Source: Janthinobacterium sp. 67
Lineage (GTDB): Bacteria > Pseudomonadota > Gammaproteobacteria > Burkholderiales > Burkholderiaceae_D
DNA length: 64,000 nt
Direction: 5' to 3'
NCBI RefSeq assembly: GCF_002797895.1
Contig: NZ_PGES01000001.1
Location: 5,828,001-5,892,000 of the forward strand
Each line of letters starts with the position of its first letter. The stretch's first letter is position 1. The notes below the pieces were generated by a model, which saw only the letters and a list, made by a program, of their open reading frames with translations, was not told where the DNA came from and ran no database searches. Position numbers and translations under genes: made by a program. Below, piece after piece: positions 25,964 through 36,200 of the stretch.

Positions 25964-27136
25964 ATGTTGCGCAAAACCCTGTTTGTTCTGGCAATCGCTT
26001 CTGCCCTGACCGCCTGCGGCAAAGAGTCCAAAGATCCCGGCAAGGGCGGCAAGGATGGCAAGGAACAGGCGGGCGCCGCCGTCAATCTGCTCGTCTCTCC
26101 GGAAGACTTGCTGACCATCCAGAGCAATGCGCTGGCGTCCGGCCCCGTCATCACCGGTTCCGTGCAGCCCGAGCGCAACGCGGACTTGCGCGCCGAAGTG
26201 TCGGCCGTCGTGATCCAGGTACTGAAGGAAAATGGCGAAATCGTCAAACGGGGCGACGTGCTCGTGCGCCTGGACGAAACGGCCATCCGCGACAGCCTCA
26301 ATTCGGCCGAGGAAGCGAGCCGTGCTTCGAGCCAGGTGCTGGAACAGTCCGAACGCATGTTCCAGCGCATGAAAACCCTGCGCGCCTCGGGCATGACGTC
26401 GACGCAGGCGCTGGAAGACGCGGAAATCCGCCGCAACAATGCGCAAAGCGATCTGTCGGCCGCGAAAAGCCGCGCCGCCCAGGCCCGCCAGCAGTTGCAG
26501 CGCACCCTCGTGCGCGCGCCGTTCGACGGCATCGTGAGCGAGCGCAAGGTCTCGAATGGCGATACGGCGCAAGTCGGCAAGGAATTGATCAAGGTCATCG
26601 ATCCGACCAGCATGCGCCTCGAAGGCCTGGTGTCGGCCGACAAGATCGGCGTCGTCAAGGTGGGCCAGCCCGTGCTGTTCCGCATCAATGGCTATCCGGG
26701 CCAGGATTTCGCGGGCAAGGTGCGCCGTGTCGATCCTGCCGCCAACGCCGTCACGCGCCAGGTGGCCGTGCTGGTCGATTTCAACGACAAGGAACAGCCG
26801 CGCGTGGCGGGCCTGTACGCGGAAGGGCGCATCGAGACGGAAACCGTCAGCGCGCTGATGATCCCCGACTCGGCCCTAGTGAAGGCGGGCGACGTCACGT
26901 ACACGTGGAAAGTCAAGGACAAGGCCTTGCATAAAGTGAATTTGCGCATCGGCGCGCGCGACGTGCGCACGGGCCAATGGGAAGTGCAAAGCGGCCTGGC
27001 CAGCGGCGATACCGTGCTGCGCACGCCGGGCTCGACCTTCAAGGATGGGCAGAAAGTGGAATTGACGGCAGCCAAAGCCGTGCCCGCCGCCGCCGTGGCC
27101 AGCAGCAGCGTCGCCGTTGCCGGTAAAGGAAACTAA
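25964..27136 (+). CDS. RND efflux periplasmic adaptor lipoprotein (system 1)
   Basis: A 390-residue membrane fusion protein. The N-terminal lipobox is LTAC with Cys18 as lipidation site. It has the biotinyl-lipoyl/hairpin arrangement: VSAVVIQVLKENGEIVKRGDVL, a coiled-coil hairpin about residues 105-190, then TLVRAPFDGIVSERKVSNGDTA, and C-terminal beta-barrel domains. The ATG at 25964 follows CGGAGAAAT; the frame is open upstream but not protein-like. It links the RND pump to an outer-membrane channel. The pump gene follows after three bases. No regulator gene lies beside it. Confidence 0.92.
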   Translation: MLRKTLFVLAIASALTACGKESKDPGKGGKDGKEQAGAAVNLLVSPEDLLTIQSNALASGPVITGSVQPERNADLRAEVSAVVIQVLKENGEIVKRGDVLVRLDETAIRDSLNSAEEASRASSQVLEQSERMFQRMKTLRASGMTSTQALEDAEIRRNNAQSDLSAAKSRAAQARQQLQRTLVRAPFDGIVSERKVSNGDTAQVGKELIKVIDPTSMRLEGLVSADKIGVVKVGQPVLFRINGYPGQDFAGKVRRVDPAANAVTRQVAVLVDFNDKEQPRVAGLYAEGRIETETVSALMIPDSALVKAGDVTYTWKVKDKALHKVNLRIGARDVRTGQWEVQSGLASGDTVLRTPGSTFKDGQKVELTAAKAVPAAAVASSSVAVAGKGN

Positions 27137-27139
27137 GCC

Positions 27140-30100
27140 ATGTTCCTTTCCGATTTCAGTATCAAGCGGCCCACGGCCACCATCGTCCTGATCCTGGCGA
27201 TGATGTGCGTCGGCTTGCTGGCGCTCAAGAAACTGCGCGTCAACCAGAATCCGGACGTCGAAGTGCCGTTCATCGTCGTCAGCATTCCTTACCCTGGCGC
27301 ATCGCCCGACACGGTCGAGCGCGAAGTGGTGAACCGCCTGGAAAAGTCGCTGCAGAGCATTTCCGGCGTGACCGAGGTCAACAGCGATTCCAACGAGGGG
27401 GCCGCCAGCATCTTCCTGAAGTTTTCCTTCAATACCAATTTGATCGAAGCGTCCGACAATATCCGCAATGCGATTGCCGCCGTGCGCTACAAGTTGCCGA
27501 CGGAAATGCGCGAACCGATCTTGCAGCGCATCGACCCGGCTGCCGAACCGATCATGCAGCTGGCGCTGTCGTCGAATTCGCAAAGCCACGCGGAAATTTC
27601 GCGCCTGGCCGAGGACGTGCTGTCGGACCGCTTCCGCACCGTCGATGGCGTGGCGCTCGTCAACGTGGGCGGTTCGCTCAAGCGCGAACTGTCCGTGCTG
27701 CTGAGGGCGGAAAAATTGCGTGAATACAATGTGTCCGTCAGCGACGTCGTCACCGCCTTGCGCAACCAGAATACCAATGCCCCCGTGGGCAAGGTGCGCG
27801 GCACGCTGGACGAGAAAAGCATCCGCCTCGTGGGCCGCATCGAGTCGCCAAGCGACTTCGAAAAAGTGGTGATCAAGCGCCGCGGCGACGAAATCGTGCG
27901 CCTGGCGCAAGTGGCCACCATCGAAGATGGCTTTGCCGAAGTCAACAGCCTGAGCATGCGCAGCGGCAAGCCCAACGTGGGCATTTCGATCACCCGCGTG
28001 CGCGACGCTTCCACCGTCAGCGTGGCCAACAAGATCCGCGACATGGTGGCGGAAATCAACAAGACCTTGCCGAAAGGCACGATCCTCCAAGTGACGCGCG
28101 ACGGCGGCGAAAACGCCCAGCACAGCTTGAACAACGTGATCGAATCGCTGGTGCTGGGTGCCGTGCTGACGATCTTCGTCGTCTACGCCTTTTTGAACTC
28201 CTGGCGTTCGACCCTGATCACGGCGCTGAGCCTGCCCACGTCCGTGATTGCCGCCTTCATCGCCGTGTGGCTGTGCGGCTTTACCCTGAACTTCATGACC
28301 TTGCTGGGTCTGTCGCTGGCCATCGGCGTGCTGATCGATGACGCCATCGTCGTGCGCGAAAACATCGTGCGCCACATGCAGATGGGCAAGGACCGCCGCA
28401 CGGCCGCGCTGGAAGGCACGGCCGAGATCGGCATGGCCGTGGCCGCCACGACCTTCTCCATCATCGCCGTCTTCATTCCCGTGGCCTTCATGCCGGGGAT
28501 CTCGGGCGAATGGTTCCGTCCGTTTGCCTTGACGGTGACGTGCTCGGTGCTCGTCAGCCTGGGCATCTCGTTTACGCTCGACCCCATGCTGTCGGCCTAC
28601 TGGGGTGACCCGGTCGAGGAACATTCGGCGCCGAAAAAAGGCATCGGCCGCGTGCTGGAAAAATTCAACCACTGGTTCGACCACCAGGCCGACCGCTATG
28701 GCCGCGTGATCGCCTGGGCCCTGCATCACCGCCGCTGGATGGCCGTCATCGCCTTCGGCAGCCTGGTGGGCGCCATCGTTCTGCATGCAACGCATGGCGG
28801 CACGAGTTTCCTGCCTGCATCCGATTCGGGCAACCTGATGATCAATGTGCGCACGCCATCGTCGAGCAGCATCGAGTATTCGCGTCTGAAACTGGAAGCG
28901 GCGGCCGTGCTGGCGCGTACCTTGCCTGAAACCAAGGATACCAACAGCTCCATCAATGCGGGCGGCGGACGTGTGTATGTCGACATCGGCAAGCGCAACA
29001 CCCGCAAGCGTTCGGCCAAGGAAATCGCGGTCGAGCTGCGCGAGAAGATGTCGCGCCTGGTGGGCGCCGAATACGTGGTGCAGGATGACTTGAGCAACGG
29101 TTCGCAAAAACCGATCCAGGTGGAATTCACGGGCCCGGATTCGCGCAAGCTGATGGAAATCACGAATGCCTACATGGACAAGCTGCGCGCCATTCCCGGC
29201 GCCGTCGACGTGGGCCTGTCCGAGCAGGACCCGAAGAACGAGCTGCAGATTGAGCTCAACCGTGGCCTGGCCAACTCGATGGGTATTTCCGTCAACGACG
29301 CGGCGCAATCGTTGCGTGTGGCCTTTGCCGGCGTGGAAGTGGGCGACTGGGTCGATCCGACGGGCGAGACGCGCGACGTGGCCGTGCGCCTGCATCCCGA
29401 CGACCGCGTGGCCTCGGAAAATATCGAGCGCCTGCCGATCAGCGTGACGGGCACGTCGCAAATGGTGCCGCTCGACCAGATTGCCACCATTACCATGGGC
29501 AAGGGCCCGTCCGGCATCGAGCACAAGAATGGCAAGCGCACGATCACCGTGTCGGCCAATGCGCAAGGCCGCTCGAACGGCGAAGTGACGAGCGACGCCA
29601 TGAAGCTGGCCAATTCCATCGACTTCCCGCCTGGCTACGGCCTGGCGCTGGGCGGCGCGGGACAAGACCAGCAAGAGCTGTTCACGGAAATGCTGATCGC
29701 GCTGGTGATGGGTATCGGCCTGATGTATTTGATCCTGGTGATGCAGTTTGGTTCCTTCACGGCGCCGGTGGCCGTGATGATGTCCTTGCCGCTCAGCCTG
29801 ATCGGCGTGGTGGTGGCGCTGGTGATCACGAACAACACCCTCAACCTGATGAGCTTTATCGGCATCATCATGCTGATGGGCCTGGTCGCCAAGAATGCCA
29901 TCCTGCTGCTGGACGCGGCGCGCAAGCGCGAGGAAGAGGGCCATGGCCGCGAAGACGCGCTCATGTATGCGGGCCGCATGCGGCTGCGCCCCATCCTGAT
30001 GACGACGTTCGCGCTGATCGCCGGCATGTTCCCCGTGGCGCTGGGCCTGGGCGAGGGCGGCGAGTTCTACCGCCCGTTGGCGATCGCCATTATCGGCGGC

Positions 30101-30361
30101 ACCATCACCTCGACGATTCTGACCCTGCTGGTCGTGCCGACCTTCTATGACAGCATCGAGATCGCCCGTGATGGCGCCGTGGCCAAGTTCCACCGCCGCG
30201 CCGCGCGCATGCCCGTGGCTTTTGCCCTGATCCTGACCTTGCTCGAGTGCGTGCTGACCCTGCTGCTGGTGCGCTTCGTCTACCGCATGCTGAAGAAGGC
30301 CGTGCTGTTCCTGATGGGACGCCGCGCGCCGAAAGCGGTGCCGGTCGGCCTGCAAAAGTAA
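27140..30361 (+). CDS. RND-type efflux permease (system 1) with extra C-terminal helix
   Basis: A 1073-residue HAE1-type proton antiporter. N-terminal FSIKRPTATIVLILAMM begins TM1. The proton-relay Asp pair is D400-D401 in GVLIDDAIVVREN of TM4. Two large periplasmic loops lie near 35-335 and 560-865. After the normal end of TM12 (LTLLVVPTFYDSIE) about 60 further residues follow, including a hydrophobic stretch MPVAFALILTLLECVLTLLLVRFVY that should be a thirteenth helix. Substrate unknown. It forms an operon with the upstream adaptor but has no outer-membrane factor of its own; the one at 30543 may be shared. Confidence 0.93.
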   Translation: MFLSDFSIKRPTATIVLILAMMCVGLLALKKLRVNQNPDVEVPFIVVSIPYPGASPDTVEREVVNRLEKSLQSISGVTEVNSDSNEGAASIFLKFSFNTNLIEASDNIRNAIAAVRYKLPTEMREPILQRIDPAAEPIMQLALSSNSQSHAEISRLAEDVLSDRFRTVDGVALVNVGGSLKRELSVLLRAEKLREYNVSVSDVVTALRNQNTNAPVGKVRGTLDEKSIRLVGRIESPSDFEKVVIKRRGDEIVRLAQVATIEDGFAEVNSLSMRSGKPNVGISITRVRDASTVSVANKIRDMVAEINKTLPKGTILQVTRDGGENAQHSLNNVIESLVLGAVLTIFVVYAFLNSWRSTLITALSLPTSVIAAFIAVWLCGFTLNFMTLLGLSLAIGVLIDDAIVVRENIVRHMQMGKDRRTAALEGTAEIGMAVAATTFSIIAVFIPVAFMPGISGEWFRPFALTVTCSVLVSLGISFTLDPMLSAYWGDPVEEHSAPKKGIGRVLEKFNHWFDHQADRYGRVIAWALHHRRWMAVIAFGSLVGAIVLHATHGGTSFLPASDSGNLMINVRTPSSSSIEYSRLKLEAAAVLARTLPETKDTNSSINAGGGRVYVDIGKRNTRKRSAKEIAVELREKMSRLVGAEYVVQDDLSNGSQKPIQVEFTGPDSRKLMEITNAYMDKLRAIPGAVDVGLSEQDPKNELQIELNRGLANSMGISVNDAAQSLRVAFAGVEVGDWVDPTGETRDVAVRLHPDDRVASENIERLPISVTGTSQMVPLDQIATITMGKGPSGIEHKNGKRTITVSANAQGRSNGEVTSDAMKLANSIDFPPGYGLALGGAGQDQQELFTEMLIALVMGIGLMYLILVMQFGSFTAPVAVMMSLPLSLIGVVVALVITNNTLNLMSFIGIIMLMGLVAKNAILLLDAARKREEEGHGREDALMYAGRMRLRPILMTTFALIAGMFPVALGLGEGGEFYRPLAIAIIGGTITSTILTLLVVPTFYDSIEIARDGAVAKFHRRAARMPVAFALILTLLECVLTLLLVRFVYRMLKKAVLFLMGRRAPKAVPVGLQK

Positions 30362-30399
30362 GTCAGGCAGCCTCGGCTGGGTAATCCTTGTGCCAGGTC

Positions 30400-30427
30400 A
30401 AAGAGCCTTCTTCGGAAGGCTCTTTTT
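30400..30427 (+). terminator. Intrinsic terminator between the two RND systems
   Basis: GAGCCTTC-TTCG-GAAGGCTC followed by five T residues; flanking A-run gives a longer stem AAGAGCCTTC/GAAGGCTCTT. Nearly identical to the hairpin at 36388-36413. Confidence 0.85.
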
Positions 30428-30542
30428 ACGTCTGGTGCTCTACAATCGTAGAACGGGTGGGCGGGATCGCCAGCCCGTAATGGAATACTTTTGCCCCCCT
30501 TTTCAACGGTGATGTGATACTGCAACGTATCGGACAAGAACC

Positions 30543-32048
30543 ATGTTCTCCAGCATCCGGCAGCCCATACTCGGCATCCTCATGGCATGCCTGCTGGCCG
30601 CTTGCGCCGTGGGGCCGGACTTCCGGCGTCCCGCCGCTCCCGGCGGTGGCGATGGCTACACGCCGGCACCGTTGCCGGCGCAAACGGCGGCGGCGCCCGG
30701 TCCCGCTGGCCTGGCGCAGCGCTTCGTGCCGGGCCAGGATATCCCCGCGCAATGGTGGTCGCTATTCCAGTCGCCGGCGCTGGACCAGCTGGTGCGCGGC
30801 GCCCTCGCGCGCAATCCCGGCCTGGCGTCGGCCCAGGCGGCCTTGCGCCAGGCCGATGAAAACTACCGCGCCCTGTCGGGCAGCCTGCTGTATCCCGAGG
30901 TGGGCGCCCAGCTGGGCGCCAGCCGCGAAAAAAACAGCGGCCTGGAAGGGACGGGCGGCGTCCTCAATTTGTACAATGCCTCGGTGAATGTGTCGTATGC
31001 GCTCGATGTGTTTGGCGGCAACAAGCGCCAGCTGGAAAGCCTGCAAGCCCAGGCCGAATATCAGCAGTACCAGCTGGAAGCGGCCTACCTGGCCCTGACG
31101 GCCAACCTGGTGACGACGGCCATACGCGAAGCATCCTTGCGCGCCCAGCTGCAGGCCACCGGCGAGATACTCGACGCGCAGCAGAAGCAGCTGGAGCTGA
31201 TCGAACAGCAACTGCGCTTTGGCGCCATCGGCCGCGCCACGGTGCTGGTCCAGCGCAACACGGTGGCGCAGACGCGGGCCAGCGTGCCGCCGCTGGAAAA
31301 AGCCCTGGCCCTGACGCGCCACCAGCTGTCCGTGTATGCGGGCCGCTTGCCCAGCGAGCCCGGCATGCCTGAATTCGACCTGGCGTCGCTGCGCCTGCCG
31401 CAGGACTTGCCCGTTTCGCTGCCGTCGGTCCTCGTGCGCCAGCGCCCCGACATCCGCGCCAGCGAAGCGCTGCTGCAGCAGGCCAGCGCGCAGATCGGCG
31501 TTGCCACGGCAGCCATGTATCCGCAGTTCACCTTGACGGGCAATGTCGGCGCGCTGTCCACCAGCGTTTCCGCGCTGCTGCACGCCAGCTCTTCCGTGTG
31601 GGGCGTGGCGGCCGGGCTGGCCCAGCCCATTTTCAATGGCGGCGCGCTGCGCGCCCGCCGGCGTGCCGCCATCGCCGCCTACGAGGGGGCGGCCGCCACA
31701 TACCGCGCCACCGTGCTGGGCGCCTTCCAGAACGTGGCGGACAGCCTGCGCGCCCTCGATGCCGACGCTGCCGCCTTGCAGCAGCAAGCCGAGGTGGAGG
31801 CGCTGGCCAGCGAATCGCTGGCGCTCAGTACGCAGCAATTCAAGCTGGGCGCCATCAGCTACCTGAGCCTGCTGGACGCCCAGCGCACCTACCAGCAAGC
31901 CAGGGTGGGCCTGGTGCAGGCGCAGGCGGCCCGCTATGCCGATAGCGCCGCGCTGTTCCAGGCGCTGGGCGGCGGCTGGTGGAACCGTCCCGCGCTGCAG
32001 GCCGTTTCCACTGCGACAAGCTTGCCGGTGGCGGCGAGCGCGGACTGA
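30543..32048 (+). CDS. NodT-family outer-membrane efflux lipoprotein (system 2)
   Basis: A 501-residue TolC-like outer-membrane factor. The lipobox LLAAC gives Cys21 as the first mature residue, followed by AVGPDFRRPAAP as in NodT/OprM proteins. The mature part has two repeats of long helices and barrel strands, with WWSLFQSPALDQLVRGALARNP at the start of repeat one and the typical LPVSLPSVLVRQRPDIRASEALLQQA at the hinge. It ends with GGGWWN followed by a disordered tail. It is the first gene of the second RND operon; the adaptor follows after 70 bases. It may also serve system 1. Confidence 0.93.
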   Translation: MFSSIRQPILGILMACLLAACAVGPDFRRPAAPGGGDGYTPAPLPAQTAAAPGPAGLAQRFVPGQDIPAQWWSLFQSPALDQLVRGALARNPGLASAQAALRQADENYRALSGSLLYPEVGAQLGASREKNSGLEGTGGVLNLYNASVNVSYALDVFGGNKRQLESLQAQAEYQQYQLEAAYLALTANLVTTAIREASLRAQLQATGEILDAQQKQLELIEQQLRFGAIGRATVLVQRNTVAQTRASVPPLEKALALTRHQLSVYAGRLPSEPGMPEFDLASLRLPQDLPVSLPSVLVRQRPDIRASEALLQQASAQIGVATAAMYPQFTLTGNVGALSTSVSALLHASSSVWGVAAGLAQPIFNGGALRARRRAAIAAYEGAAATYRATVLGAFQNVADSLRALDADAAALQQQAEVEALASESLALSTQQFKLGAISYLSLLDAQRTYQQARVGLVQAQAARYADSAALFQALGGGWWNRPALQAVSTATSLPVAASAD

Positions 32049-32118
32049 CGGGCTTGGCACCGGCAGTCTTGCGGCGCACGCGCAATGGCAGCCGCAAGCA
32101 ATGACTAGGAGCGTATCC

Positions 32119-33267
32119 ATGACGAAACGCACGAAACGCATGTTCATCATGCTGGGAACCGTGGTGCTGTTGATTGCCCTGCTGGCGCTGGGATTTTTCC
32201 TGCACATCCGCCAGCTCATGGCCAGCGCGCCCAAGCCCACGCCGCAGACGGTGTCGGCGACCATCATCCGCAAGGTCGAGTGGCAGCCGCACCTGTCGTC
32301 CGTGGGCACCCTGGTGGCCGTGCGCGGCGTCGACGTGACGAGCGAAATCGCCGGCCTCGTCAGATCCATCCATTTCAAGTCCGGCCAGGAGGTGAGAGCG
32401 GGGCAAGTGCTGCTGCAGCTGAACGCGGACGCCGACCTGGCGCAGCTGCGCGCGCTGGAGGCGGCGGCCGAACTGGCCGCATCCGTGCTGGCGCGCGACC
32501 GCCAGCAATTTGCCGTGCAGGCGATCAGCCAGGCGCAGGTCGACAACGACGTGGCCGACGTGAAAAGCCGCAAGGCCCTGGCGGCCCAGCAGGCGGCGCT
32601 GGTGGACAAGAAAACCATCCGCGCGCCGTTCGCGGGCAAGCTCGGCATCACCACCGTCAATCCGGGCCAGTACCTCAATCCCGGCGACAAGATCGTCACC
32701 TTGCAAACCATCGATCCCATCTATGTCGACTTCCATATTCCGCAAAAGCAGCTGGGCGGCCTGCAGGTGGGGCAGCTACTGAACCTGTCCAGCGATGCGC
32801 ATGCGAACACGGCGTTTGCGGGCAAGGTCAGCGCCATCAGTTCCAAGGTCGATCCCGCCACGCGCAACGTGCAGGTGGAGGCCACGGTGGCCAATCCGCA
32901 GCGGCAGTTGTTGCCGGGCATGTTTGCCAACGTCAAGGTGGAAGTGGGCGACAAGAAACAGTACCTGACCTTGCCGCAGACGGCGATCACCTACAACCCG
33001 TATGGCTCCACCGTCTTCGTCGTGCATCCGGCCCCGCCGCCCAAGGTCGGCGCGCCTCCGCCGGCGGCAGGCGAACGGGTGGTGCGGCAAGTATTCGTGA
33101 CGACCGGTGAAACACGGGGCGACCAGGTGGCCGTACTGACGGGGCTCACCGAGGGGCAGCAGGTCGTCACCAGCGGGCAGATCAAGCTCAAGAACGGCAG
33201 TCCCGTGGTGATCAGCAACGTCGTCGAGCCGCGCAACAATCCGCAGCCCACGCCGCAGGAACACTGA
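32119..33267 (+). CDS. RND efflux periplasmic adaptor (system 2)
   Basis: A 382-residue membrane fusion protein anchored by an N-terminal helix (about 8-28) instead of a lipid. LVAVRGVDVTSEIAGLVRSIHF and KKTIRAPFAGKLGITTVNPGQYL are the lipoyl half-motifs; the alpha hairpin between them is short. C-terminal barrel parts follow (VDFHIPQKQLGGLQVG). A Pro-rich loop PAPPPKVGAPPPAAG lies near residue 297-311. The ATG at 32119 was chosen over 32101 because CTAGGAG sits nine bases ahead of it. It lies between the outer-membrane factor and the permease of the same operon, MexJ-like in order and type. Confidence 0.9.
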   Translation: MTKRTKRMFIMLGTVVLLIALLALGFFLHIRQLMASAPKPTPQTVSATIIRKVEWQPHLSSVGTLVAVRGVDVTSEIAGLVRSIHFKSGQEVRAGQVLLQLNADADLAQLRALEAAAELAASVLARDRQQFAVQAISQAQVDNDVADVKSRKALAAQQAALVDKKTIRAPFAGKLGITTVNPGQYLNPGDKIVTLQTIDPIYVDFHIPQKQLGGLQVGQLLNLSSDAHANTAFAGKVSAISSKVDPATRNVQVEATVANPQRQLLPGMFANVKVEVGDKKQYLTLPQTAITYNPYGSTVFVVHPAPPPKVGAPPPAAGERVVRQVFVTTGETRGDQVAVLTGLTEGQQVVTSGQIKLKNGSPVVISNVVEPRNNPQPTPQEH

Positions 33268-33276
33268 GGCGCCGTC

Positions 33277-36200
33277 ATGAACTTCACCGATCTCTTTATC
33301 CGCCGGCCCGTGCTGGCGATGGTGGTAAGCCTGCTGCTGGTGGTGCTGGGCTTGCGCTCCCTGTTCAGCTTGCCAATCAACCAGTATCCGAAGACGCAGA
33401 ACGCCGTCGTGACGATCTCCACCACCTATTACGGTGCCGATGCGCAGACGGTGGCCGGGTTCATCACGCAGCCGCTGGAATCGGCCATTGCCCAGGCGCA
33501 GGGCATCGATTATCTGTCCTCGTCCAGCAGCAGCGGCGTGTCGACCATCACGGCCACCTTGCGTCTCAATTACGACGCGAACCGGGCGCTGACGGAAATC
33601 AATACCCAGGTCAGTTCCGTGAAAAACCAGCTGCCGGCCCAGGCGCAGACGCCCGTGCTGACGGTGGAGAGAGGGCAGACGACGGACGCCATGTACCTGG
33701 GCTTTTACAGCAAGACCTTGCCGACGAATAATGTGACGGATTACCTGAGCCGCGTGGTCAAGCCCAAGCTCGATTCCGTCAGCGGCGTGCAGACGGCGGA
33801 ACTGCTGGGCGCGCGCCTGTTCGCCCTGCGCGCCTGGCTCGATGCGGACAAGATGGCCGCGTTCGGCGTGACGGCGGCCGAGGTCAGCACCGCCCTGGGC
33901 AATAACAATTACCTGGCCGCGCTGGGCTCCAGCAAGGGCCAGATGGTGACCATTCCCCTGACGGCCGGCACGGATCTGCATTCGGTCGAGGAGTTCAGGC
34001 AGCTCGTCGTCAAGCGCAGCGGCGACTCCATCGTGCGTTTGCAAGACCTGGCCACCGTCGTGCTGGGTTCGGAAAACTATGATTTCAACGTGGCCTTCAG
34101 TGGCGTGCGTTCCGTCTTCATCGGCATCAAGGTGGCGCCGGAAGCCAATATCCTCGACGTGGCCCAGCGCGTGCGCGCCAGTTTCCCCGATATCCAGGCC
34201 CAGCTGCCAGCCGGGCTGACGGGGGAAATCGTGTACGACTCGACCTTCTTCATCAATACGTCGATCCGGGAAGTCATCAAGACCCTCGTCGAGGCGCTGC
34301 TGATCGTCACCATCGTCATCTATCTGTTCCTGGGCAGCTTGCGGGCCGTGATCGTACCCGTGATCGCCATGCCGCTGTCCCTGATCGGCACGTTTACGGC
34401 CATGCTGGCGCTCGGCTATTCCATCAACTTGCTGACCTTGCTGGCCATCGTGCTGGCCATCGGCCTCGTCGTCGTCGACGACGCCATCATCGTCGTGGAA
34501 AACGTGGACCGCCACATGAAGCAGGGCCAGCCGCCGCTGGAAGCGAGCCTGCTGGCGGCACGCGAACTGGGCAGCCCCATCCTGGCCATGACGGTGGTGC
34601 TCATCGCCGTGTACGTGCCCATCGGTTTTCAGGGCGGCCTGACGGGCGCGCTGTTCACCGAATTCGCCTTCACCCTGGCCGGCGCCGTGGCCGTGTCTGG
34701 CGTGGTGGCCCTGACCCTGTCGCCCATGATGTGTTCGCGCTTTTTCCGTCCGGAACAGGACAGCGGCCGCTTCGTGCAAGCGATCGACCGCGTCTTCGGC
34801 AAGGTGCATGATACGTATTTGCGCCTGCTGCACGCGCTGCTCGATACCTGGGTGGTGCTCATCGTCCTGGCGGCGATCTTGATGGTGGTGCTGGGGTTGA
34901 TGTTCAAGATGGCGCAGTCCGAGCTGGCGCCCGAGGAAGACCAGGGCGTCGTGCTGTCGCAAGTGGTGGGCGACCCGACGGCCACGTCGGACCAGATGCA
35001 GGTGTATGCCGAGCAAATCTACCAGGTGGCCAAGGCCATGCCCGAATACAGCCAGATGTTCCAGATCACGGGCGTGCCGACCGTCAACTCCGGTTTTGGC
35101 GGCATGCTGATGACGCCCTGGGACGAGCGCACGCGCAGCGCCCAGGAAGTGCAGCAAGACTTGCAGGCGGGCTGGAACCGGATTGCCGGCGCCCGCGTGG
35201 CCGCCTTCCAGTTTCCCGCCTTGCCCGGTTCCTCGGGTTTGCCCGTGCAGTTCGTCATCGCCACCACGGAACCGTTTGAAAACCTCGACGCCATCGCGCA
35301 GCAGGTGCTGGAAAAGGCGCGCGCATCGGGCAAGTTCTATTTCATCGATACGGACTTGAAAATCGACAAGCCGCAAGCGACCGTCGTGGTCGACCGCGAC
35401 AGTGTCGCCGCGCTGGGCATGACGCAGCAGGACGTGGGCTCGGCCCTGGGAGCCGCCTTGGGCGGAGGCTACGTCAATTACTTTTCCATCGCCGGGCGCT
35501 CATACAAGGTGATCCCGCAGGTGCTGCAGGTGGACCGCCTGAACCCGTCGGCCGTGCTGGATTTTCATATCAAGACGCCCAATGGCACGATGATACCGGC
35601 CAGTACCGTCGCGCACATCCAGTACGACGTCGTGCCCGAATCGATCAACCGCTTCCAGCAGCTGAACTCCGTCACCTTGTCCGGTGTGTCCGGCGCCTCG
35701 CAGGGCGAAGTGCTGGACTTCATGCGCGAGACGCTGGCCCAAGTGGCGCCCAGTGGCTACACGGCCGATTACGCTGGCCAGTCGCGCCAGTTCGTGCAGG
35801 AATCGGGCGGCTTCATCGTCACCATGCTGTTTGCCGTGGTGATCGTCTTCCTGGCGCTGGCGGCCCAGTTCGAGAGCTTCCGCGACCCTGTCGTGATCCT
35901 CGTTTCCGTGCCGCTGGCCTTGTTTGGCGCCACCATGTTCATCTTCCTCGGCTTTGCATCGATCAATATCTACACGGAAGTGGGCCTGGTGACCTTGATG
36001 GGATTGATCAGCAAGCATGGCATCCTGATCGTGGAAGTGGCCAATCAGCTGCAAAAGACGGGCAAGAGCAAGCGCGAGGCCGTCGAAGCGGCCGCAGCCG
36101 TGCGCCTGCGTCCCATCCTGATGACGACGGCCGCCATGGTGTTCGGCGTGCTGCCGCTGGTGATCGCCTCGGGCGCGGGCGCGGCCGGGCGCCACGCGAT

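Noticed and set aside
26876..30355. 1159-codon minus-strand open frame
   Set aside because: It is antisense to the RND pump and adaptor end, which have complete family motifs; the antisense product is His/Arg/Gln-rich without domains.
32776..35376. 866-codon minus-strand open frame
   Set aside because: It is antisense to the second RND pump, again with His/Gln/Arg-rich shadow composition.
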